17,125 bases of DNA from Calditerrivibrio sp. (GCA_020217115.1 JAIWOA010000091.1:1-17125), one strand, 5' to 3'. Numbered from the stretch's first letter, positions 1 to 6,922 are shown. Translations and numbers: made by a program. Notes: generated by a model not told the origin, from the sequence alone.

Positions 1-123
1 CCCCATTATCAAACCTATGAAGAATCTATTGATGAAGCAATCAAAAAAGTTTCAGACGAGCTTATTATAGAAAAAATAAAACTTGCAGTACAGAAAGTTA
101 AGAAGTATCCTCACCACCTGTAA
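1..123 (+). CDS. 3' end of an unidentified protein gene (partial)
   Basis: Reading frame 1 is open from the first base and ends at TAA (121-123), followed at once by TAG, giving 40 C-terminal residues. The fragment is rich in Lys, Glu and Ile and predicted mostly helical, ending in YPHHL. It has no motif I can assign to a family. The open frame to a double stop and codon use like that of the neighbours support a real coding end. The start lies outside the window. About 155 bp of non-coding sequence separates it from the next promoter, so it is probably not in one unit with the ferredoxin gene. Confidence 0.6.
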   Translation, partial: PHYQTYEESIDEAIKKVSDELIIEKIKLAVQKVKKYPHHL

Positions 124-277
124 TAGTAATGAGGAGATTTTCTTAAGTACTTCTCGCAGCTTTTTAACGCTATGCGGCACACGATATTTGCGTAATTTAT
201 GTAATACAAATGAGTTGATAACCAAATATAAAATGGAAAATAGGGAAATAAATAAAACTCAATTATTAATTTTACTA

Positions 278-306
278 TTGACAACTAACATACATATTAT
301 TATGAG
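278..306 (+). promoter_or_regulatory. Putative sigma-70-type promoter for the ferredoxin gene
   Basis: A perfect TTGACA (278-283) is followed after 17 bp by TATGAG (301-306), a 4/6 match to the -10 consensus. The start codon at 334 lies 27 bp beyond, so the leader would be short, with AAGGAGGTG just before the gene. TATTAT at 298-303 is a better -10 but only 14 bp from the -35. The rest of the 124-333 gap is AT-rich with nothing else I can support. Confidence 0.5.
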
Positions 307-333
307 TATGTAATTAATAAAGGAGGTGCAGCA

Positions 334-504
334 ATGGCACATTTTATACTTGATGCATGTACAAACTGTGGTGCTTGTGAAGATGAGTGTCCAGTAGGCG
401 CTATCAGCGAAGGTGATGGTAAAAGAGTTATTGATGCTGACACTTGCACAGACTGCGGTGCTTGTGCTGAAGTATGCCCAGTTGATGCAATAGAAGCTCG
501 TTAA
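334..504 (+). CDS. 2[4Fe-4S] bacterial-type ferredoxin, 56 aa
   Basis: This is a low-potential electron carrier with two [4Fe-4S] clusters, soluble in the cytoplasm. Two classic CxxCxxCxxxC motifs are visible: Cys9, 12, 15 and 19, then Cys38, 41, 44 and 48, each followed by Pro. That is the full ligand set and the usual clostridial-type length of about 55 residues. The start ATG at 334 has an excellent ribosome binding site (AAGGAGGTG, 320-328). The gene is monocistronic by layout, with its own promoter upstream and a hairpin terminator 20 bp downstream. Plausible partners are ferredoxin-dependent 2-oxoacid oxidoreductases such as the IorAB encoded in this window; that partnership is inference. 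It is short enough to be missed by length-filtered gene callers. Confidence 0.95.
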   Translation: MAHFILDACTNCGACEDECPVGAISEGDGKRVIDADTCTDCGACAEVCPVDAIEAR

Positions 505-523
505 TATTAATAAGAAATTCGTT

Positions 524-548
524 GGGGCTATTTAGCCCCTTAAATTTT
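524..548 (+). terminator. Hairpin terminator after the ferredoxin gene
   Basis: GGGGCT (524-529) pairs perfectly with AGCCCC (534-539) across a four-base ATTT loop. It is followed by TTAAATTTT, an imperfect T-rich tail. It lies 19 bp after the ferredoxin stop and 30 bp before cysE, so it fits an intrinsic terminator or attenuator separating the two. Confidence 0.7.
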
Positions 549-577
549 AAATAAATCTACTACTATGCAGGTATGAT

Positions 578-1246
578 ATGGGTTTTATAAAGGATATAAA
601 GGAAGATATAAAGGCTATTTTTGAGAGAGATCCTGCTGCAAGAAGCACCATAGAAGTTCTATTTTGCTATCCAGGACTACATGCTGTAATAATACACAGG
701 TTGGCCCATAAACTATGGGGTTGGAGACTTTACTTTTTAGCCAGACTCATTTCTCAGATATCGAGATTTTTAACAGGTATAGAGATACATCCTGGTGCAA
801 AAATAGGGCGTAGGTTTTTCATTGATCATGGGATGGGTGTTGTCATAGGAGAAACCGCAGAAATTGGTGATGATGTTACCCTATACCATGGTGTAACACT
901 TGGTGGAGTTTCTTTAAATAAAGGTAAAAGGCACCCAACGATAGGAAATAACGTTGTAATAGGTTCTGGAGCAAAAGTTTTAGGCCCATTTAAAGTAGGT
1001 GATGGAGCAAAGATTGGCTCAAATTCCGTTGTAGTTAAAGAAGTTCCCGAAAATGCAACTGTTGTTGGAATACCTGGAAGAATTGTTACAGAAACTAGCA
1101 AATCAGGTAACTTTGAACATGATAAACTTCCAGACCCTGTGGCAAAAGCTATTACATGCATTGTTGATAGAATAGTGGAAATAGAAAAGGAGATAGCTGA
1201 AATTAATCATAAGGGGAGAAGTCATGAAGGTGACAACAAAGAGTAG
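578..1246 (+). CDS. cysE: Serine O-acetyltransferase (CysE/EpsC type)
   Basis: Transfers acetyl from acetyl-CoA to L-serine, giving O-acetylserine, the precursor for cysteine; cytoplasmic. The N-terminal helical part carries the FERDPA segment (Asp18 in the serine site). From about residue 70 the protein is a left-handed beta-helix of hexapeptide repeats. The catalytic Asp83-His84 pair lies in [12 protein letters not shown], and the second conserved His119 in KRHP. At 222 aa it is the short form, lacking the longer N-terminal domain of the enterobacterial enzyme. The C-terminal tail after about residue 175 is charged. The ATG at 578 is preceded only by a weak CAGGT. The gene overlaps the Rrf2 regulator by 23 bp, suggesting coupled translation and a shared role in cysteine supply. 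No cysK is nearby. Confidence 0.95.
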   Translation: MGFIKDIKEDIKAIFERDPAARSTIEVLFCYPGLHAVIIHRLAHKLWGWRLYFLARLISQISRFLTGIEIHPGAKIGRRFFIDHGMGVVIGETAEIGDDVTLYHGVTLGGVSLNKGKRHPTIGNNVVIGSGAKVLGPFKVGDGAKIGSNSVVVKEVPENATVVGIPGRIVTETSKSGNFEHDKLPDPVAKAITCIVDRIVEIEKEIAEINHKGRSHEGDNKE

Positions 1247-1637
1247 GTATGCAATAAGGGCTATTTATGCAATGATAGCTCTTGGTGGAGATAAAGAACC
1301 GGTATCAATCAAAAAGATTTCCGAGTTTGAGGATATTTCTGTAAAATATCTGGAACAGCTGTTCACAAAATTGAGGAGAAATAAAATAGTAAAGTCTGTT
1401 AGAGGTACCCTTGGTGGTTATGTTTTTGGGAGACCATTGAGTGAAATCACACTAAAGGATATTATTTACGCTATGGATGGCCCTATAAAACCTGTGGATT
1501 GTGTAGAAACTTCTGAATGTAGTAAATCAAGCATCTGTTCTGTAAATTGGGTATGGTTTGGTCTTAAAAAAGATATTGACAATTACCTTGAAAGGATTAC
1601 ATTACAGCAAATGAAAAATGTACATTGTGGAGAATAG
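1224..1637 (+). CDS. Rrf2-family regulator (IscR/CymR-like) with three-Cys cluster site
   Basis: A DNA-binding winged-helix protein of the Rrf2 family. Residues 1-70 hold the typical fold ([14 protein letters not shown] start; RGTLGGY wing). Cys93, Cys99 and Cys105 have exact C-x5-C-x5-C spacing, the ligand arrangement of the [2Fe-2S] regulator IscR. The residue three after the last cysteine, a histidine ligand in E. coli IscR, is Asn108 here. The protein therefore probably binds a cluster but with a different fourth ligand; CymR-type control of cysteine genes is the alternative. It sits between cysE and a cysteine desulfurase, with a good RBS (GGGGAG) inside the cysE end, and autoregulation of this operon is the natural guess. 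I found no convincing operator palindrome upstream of cysE. Confidence 0.9.
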   Translation: MKVTTKSRYAIRAIYAMIALGGDKEPVSIKKISEFEDISVKYLEQLFTKLRRNKIVKSVRGTLGGYVFGRPLSEITLKDIIYAMDGPIKPVDCVETSECSKSSICSVNWVWFGLKKDIDNYLERITLQQMKNVHCGE

Positions 1638-1639
1638 TT

Positions 1640-2794
1640 ATGTCAATTTACTTTGATAATAGTGCCACTACCCCTGTTGATATAAGAGTTTTTGAATCGA
1701 TGATACCATATTTTAAAGAAAAATATGCAAATCCTTCAAGTATACACATTGATGGGAGATCCATAAGGGAAGATGTGGAAAAATCAAGAGCTGTGGTTGC
1801 AAAAACAATATCTGCTTTACCTGATGAAATAATATTTTGTGGGAGTGGAACAGAATCTGACAATATTGCTATAAAGGGTATTGCTAACTCCTTTAAACAT
1901 AAAGGTAAACATATAATAACGTCAAATATAGAGCACAAAGCAGTTTCAGAATCTTGCAGATATCTTGAGGAAAATGGTTTTGAAGTTACATATTTAAACG
2001 TAAGAGAAAATGGGATAATAAATATCGATGATTTTAAAAATGCCCTTAGGAAAGATACTATTCTGGTATCTATAATGCTTGCAAATAATGAGATAGGGAC
2101 GATTCAACCAATAAAGGAGATTGGACAGCTTGCCAATAAACATGGATTTATATTACATACAGATGCAGTGCAGGCAGTGGGAAAAATGAATGTAGATGTA
2201 TCTGAGCTTGGGGTTCACCTGCTTAGTTTCTCCGGACATAAAATATATGCACCAAAAGGTATAGGGGTTTTGTATATTGATAAGGAACTTAAAAACTTTA
2301 TAGAACCGATTATACACGGAGGTCACCAGGAAGATGGAATAAGGTCTGGTACCGAAAATGTACCTTATATCATAGGAATTTCTAAGGCATGTGAAATAAT
2401 ACAAAATGAGCTGCACAAAGATATCGAACATATAAAAAGTATAAGGGATTACTTTGAAGGCAGAATACTGAAAGAGATCCCGGATGTTTATGTAAATGGT
2501 GATACTGAAAACAGGGTTTGCAATATTTCCAATATTACATTTAAGCATATAGAGGCTGAAGCTTTGATGGTTTACGCTTCTGAAGTTTGTTGCTCTACAG
2601 GCTCTGCATGTTCCTCAGGTGGGATGGATGCATCCCATGTTCTTTACGCCATTAACATAGATCCAGTTGATGCCCATGGTGCTTTGAGATTTAGCTTTGG
2701 GAGATTCAACACAAAAGATGAAGTTGATAAAGCAGTTGAAATGATAAAAGTGAGTGTAGAAAAACTAAGGGCAATGTCACCTTTATACAAGTAA
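1640..2794 (+). CDS. iscS: Cysteine desulfurase (IscS/NifS family)
   Basis: A PLP enzyme that converts cysteine to alanine and passes the sulfur as a persulfide to Fe-S assembly and tRNA thiolation. With ATG 1640 as start the product is 384 aa. Visible residues are YFDNSATTP at the N-terminus, His99 (NIEHKAV), Asp175/Gln178 of the cofactor site, the PLP lysine Lys201 (SFSGHK), and catalytic Cys324 in GSACSSG. Two further cysteines (317-318) lie just before it. The frame is open upstream to a TTG at 1625, but GGAGA at 1629-1633 is correctly spaced only for the ATG at 1640. It starts 2 bp after the Rrf2 stop. No iscU-type scaffold follows, so the scaffold must be elsewhere. iscS versus nifS naming is by context. 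Confidence 0.93.
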   Translation: MSIYFDNSATTPVDIRVFESMIPYFKEKYANPSSIHIDGRSIREDVEKSRAVVAKTISALPDEIIFCGSGTESDNIAIKGIANSFKHKGKHIITSNIEHKAVSESCRYLEENGFEVTYLNVRENGIINIDDFKNALRKDTILVSIMLANNEIGTIQPIKEIGQLANKHGFILHTDAVQAVGKMNVDVSELGVHLLSFSGHKIYAPKGIGVLYIDKELKNFIEPIIHGGHQEDGIRSGTENVPYIIGISKACEIIQNELHKDIEHIKSIRDYFEGRILKEIPDVYVNGDTENRVCNISNITFKHIEAEALMVYASEVCCSTGSACSSGGMDASHVLYAINIDPVDAHGALRFSFGRFNTKDEVDKAVEMIKVSVEKLRAMSPLYK

Positions 2795-2802
2795 TAGTTT
2801 TC

Positions 2803-3051
2803 ATGGTATCCATATCAAATTTGTTGAAAGAACTGGAAAATCTTTCACTTCAGTTAAACATTAAAGTTAGATATGAAAAGACCACTGCAAAAGGTGGTCT
2901 TTGTAAGCTAAATGATCAGTATATGATAATCATTGACAGAAAGGCAAAGGACGATTACAAAGCACAGGTTATAGCAAAATCGCTAAAACAGTTTGATCTG
3001 TCAAATGTTCATTTAAAACCTAAAATCAGAGAATTTATCGATGAAGCATGA
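2803..3051 (+). CDS. Small conserved-looking protein of unknown function, 82 aa
   Basis: I recognise no named family. The protein has an N-terminal amphipathic helix (residues about 4-20), then a strand-like stretch KVRYEK, a KGGLCK turn with the only cysteine (Cys34), a hydrophobic strand MIIIDRK, and a helical C-terminal part. I recall similar short proteins with a GG(L/Y)C segment followed by an IIID/N strand in other bacteria, but cannot name them. The ATG at 2803 lacks a clear RBS and lies 8 bp after the desulfurase stop, so translation is probably coupled. The last 11 bp overlap the start of nth. Expression with the desulfurase and nth suggests a housekeeping role, possibly linked to Fe-S or DNA repair; that is inference. 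Confidence 0.75.
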   Translation: MVSISNLLKELENLSLQLNIKVRYEKTTAKGGLCKLNDQYMIIIDRKAKDDYKAQVIAKSLKQFDLSNVHLKPKIREFIDEA

Positions 3052-3697
3052 TTTTGAGCATATCTTCTCAGTTTTAGAGAGAGAATACAATCTTCTTCCA
3101 ACCCCATCTGTAACCCAAATAGCCAATCTAACAAAAAATGACCCATTTCTGGTGATGATTTCAACAGTAATTTCACTTAGAACAAAGGATGAAATAACCC
3201 TTAAAGCATCAAAAAATCTTTTTAAAGTAGCTGATACCCCCTATAAAATGTCTGAACTGAGTCCAGAAAAGATTGGAAAACTGATATTCCCCGCAGGCTT
3301 TTACAAAAAAAAGGGGGAAACAATACACAATATATCAAAATATATAGTTGATAAGTATTGTGGAAAAGTTCCTGACAATATAGAAGAATTGTTAAAGATC
3401 AAAGGAGTTGGGAGAAAGACTGCAAACCTCGTGATGGTGGAGGGGTTTAAATCTGATGCAATATGCGTAGACACACATGTGCATAGAATTATGAATAGAA
3501 TGGGTATAGTAAATACAAAAAATCCAGACGAAACAGAAATGGAATTGAGAAAGATACTCCCAAAAAGATATTGGAAAAGGTGGAATGAAATCTTAGTTTC
3601 CTACGGTCAACATATTTGTAGACCGATATCACCATTTTGTTCCTCTTGCAATCTATACAGATTTTGTGATAAGGTAGGCGTAAACAATTGGAGGTAA
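3041..3697 (+). CDS. nth: Endonuclease III (bifunctional DNA glycosylase/AP lyase)
   Basis: Removes oxidised pyrimidines from DNA and nicks the resulting abasic site. The helix-hairpin-helix (LLKIKGVGRKTA) contains the catalytic Lys126, and the conserved Asp144 lies in VDTHVHR. The C-terminal [4Fe-4S] site is complete, with Cys193, 200, 203 and 209 in C-x6-C-x2-C-x5-C spacing. At 218 aa it is full length. Near residues 40-55 it reads ISTVISLRTKDEIT rather than the LLSAQATD-type sequence of E. coli, closer to versions I associate with archaea and thermophiles. The gene overlaps the 82-aa gene by 11 bp and follows the cysteine desulfurase, whose product helps supply its cluster. Confidence 0.95.
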   Translation: MKHDFEHIFSVLEREYNLLPTPSVTQIANLTKNDPFLVMISTVISLRTKDEITLKASKNLFKVADTPYKMSELSPEKIGKLIFPAGFYKKKGETIHNISKYIVDKYCGKVPDNIEELLKIKGVGRKTANLVMVEGFKSDAICVDTHVHRIMNRMGIVNTKNPDETEMELRKILPKRYWKRWNEILVSYGQHICRPISPFCSSCNLYRFCDKVGVNNWR

Positions 3698-3701
3698 ATT
3701 T

Positions 3702-4160
3702 ATGACAGAATTAATAGATCAGATAGATAAAAAAATAATAAATATGCTTATAAATAATGCAAGAACATCCTATGCTGATATGGCAAAAGAGGTAGACTTA
3801 TCATCTCCTTCAGTAATAGAAAGAGTAAAAAAATTAGAAAATCTTGGTATAATAAAAAATTATACAGCTAATATAAATTACAAGGCAATAGGATATGATA
3901 TTTTAGCATTCATCGGCATATCTCTGGATAGTGCACAAAGTATCTCAGATTTCGAATATACGATAAAAGATTTTGATGAAGATCTTATTGAATGCCATCA
4001 CGTGACAGGGGATTTTACAATGATAGCAAAAGTTATTACCAAAAATACAGATTCCCTTTCAAACCTCATAAAAAAGATCAGAAATATAAAAGGGGTACAA
4101 AAAACCAACACAATACTGGTATTTTCCACAATATTGGAGAGTAAAAAACCGATACATTAG
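3702..4160 (+). CDS. Lrp/AsnC-family transcriptional regulator
   Basis: A 152-aa feast/famine regulator that typically senses amino acids and binds DNA as dimers or higher multimers. The N-terminal helix-turn-helix covers about residues 5-50 (LINNARTSYADMAKEVDLS, then a recognition helix SSPSVIERVKKLE). The RAM ligand-binding domain follows, about 65-145, with the characteristic HHVTGDFTMIAKV segment around residues 99-111. The start is secured by GGAGG (3690-3694) lying inside the end of nth. It starts 4 bp after nth and is followed 1 bp later by the glycosyltransferase, so all share a transcript. The effector cannot be read from sequence; cysteine or another amino acid is conceivable given cysE in the operon. 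Confidence 0.93.
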   Translation: MTELIDQIDKKIINMLINNARTSYADMAKEVDLSSPSVIERVKKLENLGIIKNYTANINYKAIGYDILAFIGISLDSAQSISDFEYTIKDFDEDLIECHHVTGDFTMIAKVITKNTDSLSNLIKKIRNIKGVQKTNTILVFSTILESKKPIH

Positions 4161-4161
4161 T

Positions 4162-4935
4162 ATGTATGTTTCTGTTGTAATACCTGTGTACAATCGAACA
4201 GGTTTACTAAAATCATCAATAGAGTCTGTTTTGTCTCAAAATTATAAAAATTTTCAGATTTTAGTAATAGATGATGGTTCTTCATTTGAAACCTTTGATG
4301 CCCTAAAACCCTATATATCCTTTATAGAATATATAAAGTTAGATAAAAACTATGGAGTGAGCTATTCAAGAAACATCGGTATAAAAAGATCAAAATATGA
4401 ATGGATAGCCTTTTTGGACTCCGATGATATCTGGTTACCAAATAAACTTATTATACAAACGGAATTTATGAAAAAGAATAATTTTCTGGTATCCCACACC
4501 GATGAGTACTGGTTTAAGATAGATAGATTTGTTAATCAAAGGGGAAAACACTCCAGATATGGCGGGGATATATTTGCGAATTCCTTAGATTTTTGCAGAA
4601 TTAGTCCATCCTCTGTAATGATTCACCGATCTGTTTTTGATAACGTTGGATTATTTGATGAAAATCTCAAGGTTTGTGAAGATTACGATCTATGGCTTAG
4701 AATTACCAATAGATACGTTGTAGGGTATCTACCAATAAAAACTATTATAAAAATATCACACAATGATCCACAATTAAGTCTATCAACTCCACATCTTGAA
4801 TATTACAGGCTACTATCTTTAACAAAGTTTATTAAAAGAAATAAACTATCCTACTTTAGAAAAAAATCTGCTATAATGGAATTAGGTAAAAAATATGATA
4901 TTGTAAAAGCTGGTATAGATAAAAAAGTGCATTAG
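4162..4935 (+). CDS. Family 2 glycosyltransferase
   Basis: A GT-A fold enzyme that transfers a sugar from a nucleotide-sugar donor, probably onto a surface polysaccharide or lipid-linked acceptor. The start SVVIPVYNR and the nucleotide-binding VIDDGS (Asp37-Asp38) are typical. The metal-binding FLDSDD (86-89) and the downstream CEDYDLWLR (Glu173-Asp174), where the catalytic base normally lies, are present. There is no clear transmembrane segment, so it is probably cytoplasmic or membrane-associated. It has 257 aa, usual for the core domain. ATG 4162 is 1 bp after the Lrp stop with no obvious independent RBS. It stands alone with no polysaccharide locus around it, so donor and acceptor are unknown. 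Confidence 0.92.
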   Translation: MYVSVVIPVYNRTGLLKSSIESVLSQNYKNFQILVIDDGSSFETFDALKPYISFIEYIKLDKNYGVSYSRNIGIKRSKYEWIAFLDSDDIWLPNKLIIQTEFMKKNNFLVSHTDEYWFKIDRFVNQRGKHSRYGGDIFANSLDFCRISPSSVMIHRSVFDNVGLFDENLKVCEDYDLWLRITNRYVVGYLPIKTIIKISHNDPQLSLSTPHLEYYRLLSLTKFIKRNKLSYFRKKSAIMELGKKYDIVKAGIDKKVH

Positions 4936-4951
4936 GTACAAGGGGGTAAGT

Positions 4952-5566
4952 ATGAAAAAAATTTTTATGCTATTTTTACTGATATTTTTGGTAAGAGGTA
5001 ATTTATTTTCAGCTGATATAATAACAGAATGGGACTGGGTAACACCTCAACCACAACCTACAATCAATAAAGCCATAGTTGATAATGAGACAGCTTTATT
5101 AATACTTGATATAGAACAGCTAACCTGCAATAAAGAAAGAAGACCCAGGTGTCTGGATACATTAGAACCAATTTCAAACATATTGAAAAAATTTAAAAAA
5201 AATGGGTTGTTTGTTGTTTACTCTTTGACACCCAATGGTAAACCTGAAAATATACTTAATGAGGTTAAACCAAATGGGGATGAGCCAATAGTAAGCTCAA
5301 CAGTTAATAAATTTTTAAATACAAAATTAGACTATTATCTAAAGGGAAAAGGTATAAAAAAATTGGTTATTACAGGGACAGCTGCCAGCGGAGCAGTTCT
5401 TTTTACTGCAACAGAAGCTGCACAAAGGGGCTACAACATAATAATACCTGTAGATGGGATGTCAGATGAACTTTTTTCAGAGCAGGCAGTCTTGCATATA
5501 TTATTGAATGGTCCGGGCACAAAAAATAAGGTTATAATAACAAAATCAGACATGATATACTTTTGA
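4952..5566 (+). CDS. Exported isochorismatase-fold protein lacking the catalytic Cys
   Basis: The N-terminus (MKK, then hydrophobic residues to about 20, Ser-Ala-Asp) looks like a signal peptide, so the mature protein is probably periplasmic. The remainder has the cysteine-hydrolase fold: LLILDIE with the conserved Asp53, VVYSLTP, then TGTAASGAVLFTATEAAQRGY and IPVDGMS. In active members the GTAASGAVL segment carries a cysteine where Ala148 stands here. By hand alignment the catalytic Lys is also absent from its usual place (Ser115). Cys59 and Cys67 could form a disulfide. The exported form with a GTAANGAVL-like segment is one I recall from other anaerobes, so the substitution may be a subfamily trait. 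RBS AGGGGG (4941-4946). It sits 16 bp after the glycosyltransferase and before rubrerythrin. Substrate unknown; a binding or non-hydrolytic role is possible. Confidence 0.85.
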   Translation: MKKIFMLFLLIFLVRGNLFSADIITEWDWVTPQPQPTINKAIVDNETALLILDIEQLTCNKERRPRCLDTLEPISNILKKFKKNGLFVVYSLTPNGKPENILNEVKPNGDEPIVSSTVNKFLNTKLDYYLKGKGIKKLVITGTAASGAVLFTATEAAQRGYNIIIPVDGMSDELFSEQAVLHILLNGPGTKNKVIITKSDMIYF

Positions 5567-5603
5567 TAATATTATATTTTAAAATCTAAATAAGGAGAAA
5601 AGA

Positions 5604-6104
5604 ATGGCAGAAACAAAAAGTAATTTAAAAGAAGCATTTTCAGGTGAAAGTCAGGCATACCAGAAATATTCTGCGTTTGCCAAAAAAGCGGAAAAGGAAG
5701 GATTCACAAATGTTGCAAAATTATTCAAAACCACAGCTGAAGCAGAAAAAATTCATGCAGAGGGGCATCTGAATGCTTTAGAAATGATTGGCTCTACAGC
5801 AGATAATTTAAAGGCTGCAATAGATGGTGAGACATATGAATTTAAAGAAATGTACCCCCCAATGCTTGAAAAAGCATCCCAGGAGGGGCACAAGGCAAAA
5901 ATTATGTTTAACTTTGCAGTAAAGGCAGAAGAGGTACATGCTAACCTGTACAAAAAAGCTCTGGAAGCTGTCCAATCTGGTAAAGATATTGAAACATCGA
6001 ATTTTTATCTATGCCCAGTTTGCGGATACATAGAATTTGATTCAGCTCCAGAAAAATGTCCAATATGTGGAATTCCTGCTTCAAAATTTGTTCAAATAGC
6101 ATAA
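5604..6104 (+). CDS. rbr: Rubrerythrin
   Basis: A peroxide-reducing non-haem iron protein of anaerobes, using electrons from rubredoxin or NAD(P)H donors to turn H2O2 into water; cytoplasmic. The N-terminal ferritin-like four-helix domain (about 1-130) carries the diiron ligands: Glu15, Glu48 with His51 (EKIH), Glu79/Glu82 and Glu109-x-x-His112. The C-terminal rubredoxin domain has Cys137, Cys140, Cys152 and Cys155 (CPVC and CPIC) for a mononuclear iron. At 166 aa it is a short classical rubrerythrin with the normal domain order. AAGGAG (5592-5597) fixes the ATG at 5604. It is the last gene of the plus-strand unit, and tandem hairpins follow. Confidence 0.96.
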   Translation: MAETKSNLKEAFSGESQAYQKYSAFAKKAEKEGFTNVAKLFKTTAEAEKIHAEGHLNALEMIGSTADNLKAAIDGETYEFKEMYPPMLEKASQEGHKAKIMFNFAVKAEEVHANLYKKALEAVQSGKDIETSNFYLCPVCGYIEFDSAPEKCPICGIPASKFVQIA

Positions 6105-6113
6105 TGGTGAGCG

Positions 6114-6160
6114 GCAGGAGAACAAAAATCTCCTGCTTTCCCATATTGGGAAAAATTTTC
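6114..6160 (+). terminator. Tandem hairpins terminating the cysE-rbr unit
   Basis: The first hairpin pairs GCAGGAGA (6114-6121) with TCTCCTGC (6129-6136), a perfect 8-bp stem with an ACAAAAA loop and a short TTT tail. The second pairs TTTCCCA (6137-6143) with TGGGAAA (6147-6153) across a TAT loop and runs into AATTTTC. The two abut exactly. They begin 9 bp after the rubrerythrin stop, so together they probably act as the terminator. Confidence 0.75.
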
Positions 6161-6185
6161 ACATTTTTATTTTAAATATTATAAA
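6158..6185 (+). promoter_or_regulatory. Possible promoter for the DUF4405-type gene
   Basis: TTCACA (6158-6163) and TATAAA (6180-6185) are spaced by 16 bp. The region is extremely AT-rich, so chance matches are likely. A promoter is expected here because the preceding hairpins end the upstream unit. The leader to the chosen start would be about 80 nt. Confidence 0.3.
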
Positions 6186-6273
6186 TATCTATTTTTATTA
6201 ATTTATTATGTAAAAAGATATGTTTGGCAAATTTTTTGATTTTATAGGCTCTATAAATTTAACGGAGGTACTT

Positions 6274-6891
6274 ATGTACAGAAAAATAGTTTCATTTACA
6301 ACTTTATGGTCATTCATAGGGATGACATTAACAGGAATTGTCCTTTTTATTGTTCCAGAAGGCAGGGTTGCCTATTGGGCAGATCTGAGAATAACCGGTC
6401 TATCTAAGGATCAATGGCAAGATCTGCACACTACCTTGTCTGCACTTTTCATGGTTGCCGGTATTTTGCATACAATAGTAAACTGGAAGACAATTGTTTT
6501 CTATTTTAAAAACAAAGCTAAAAAGTTAGTTGTGTTTACACCAGGTTTTATTATATCCACAATAATTTTTATTATATTCATAATTGGTACATATTATAAG
6601 GTTACACCTTTTAAAGATCTTTTGAATTTAAGCACATATATAAAAGATGAATGGAAGGAAAAAGTTGGCAACCCACCATTCCCCCATGCAGAGTTGTTAA
6701 GTCTTGAAGGGTTGATGAAAAAAGAGGGATTTAAACTAAAAACTGTAATAAAAATACTCAATGACAAAAATATAAAATTTGATAGCACAGAAGAAACTTT
6801 TCTTGCCATTTCAAGAAAAAATAAGATCTCTCCAGCAAAACTTTTTCAGTTGATAGAAGATAATTACGATAAATATGAAGAAAAAGAATAA
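6274..6891 (+). CDS. DUF4405-type cytochrome b-like membrane protein
   Basis: A 205-aa inner-membrane protein. Predicted transmembrane helices lie at about residues 8-28, 53-71 and 90-106. His52 and His66 in the second helix (LHTTLS, ILHTIVNWK) resemble a haem-binding arrangement of small b-type cytochromes; haem binding is inferred. The soluble C-terminal third (about 130-195) begins PPFPHAELLSLEGL and contains a helix-turn unit ending ISPAKLFQLIE, as I recall for this family. The frame is open to an ATG at 6220, but that lacks an RBS. AACGGAGGTA (6261-6270) sits at the right distance from ATG 6274, whose product starts MYRKIVS like relatives. The neighbours rubrerythrin and tRNA-Ser do not reveal its job; a membrane redox role is a guess. 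Confidence 0.8.
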   Translation: MYRKIVSFTTLWSFIGMTLTGIVLFIVPEGRVAYWADLRITGLSKDQWQDLHTTLSALFMVAGILHTIVNWKTIVFYFKNKAKKLVVFTPGFIISTIIFIIFIIGTYYKVTPFKDLLNLSTYIKDEWKEKVGNPPFPHAELLSLEGLMKKEGFKLKTVIKILNDKNIKFDSTEETFLAISRKNKISPAKLFQLIEDNYDKYEEKE

Positions 6892-6922
6892 TAAATTTGA
6901 TATTTTTATATTGAAAAATTTC

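Noticed and set aside
83..313. 76-codon open frame on the plus strand between the first partial gene and the ferredoxin gene
   Set aside because: It starts at TTG inside the upstream coding end, has no ribosome site, is low-complexity at the protein level, and contains the ferredoxin promoter -35.
505..577. Search for a cysE promoter or an Rrf2/CymR operator palindrome
   Set aside because: Only scattered TAT-rich matches without a paired -35, and no clear dyad apart from the ferredoxin terminator.
590..616. Repeated ATAAAGGA-like units at the start of cysE
   Set aside because: They encode the KDIKEDIK helix; the short imperfect repetition follows from AT-rich Lys/Asp/Ile codons.
826..1161. 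111-codon antisense frame inside cysE
   Set aside because: Shadow of the cysE hexapeptide repeats; composition Pro/Thr-rich, no ribosome site, no motif. The other long frames opposite iscS, rbr, glnE, the kinase, iorA and the flavoprotein gene were dropped for the same reason.
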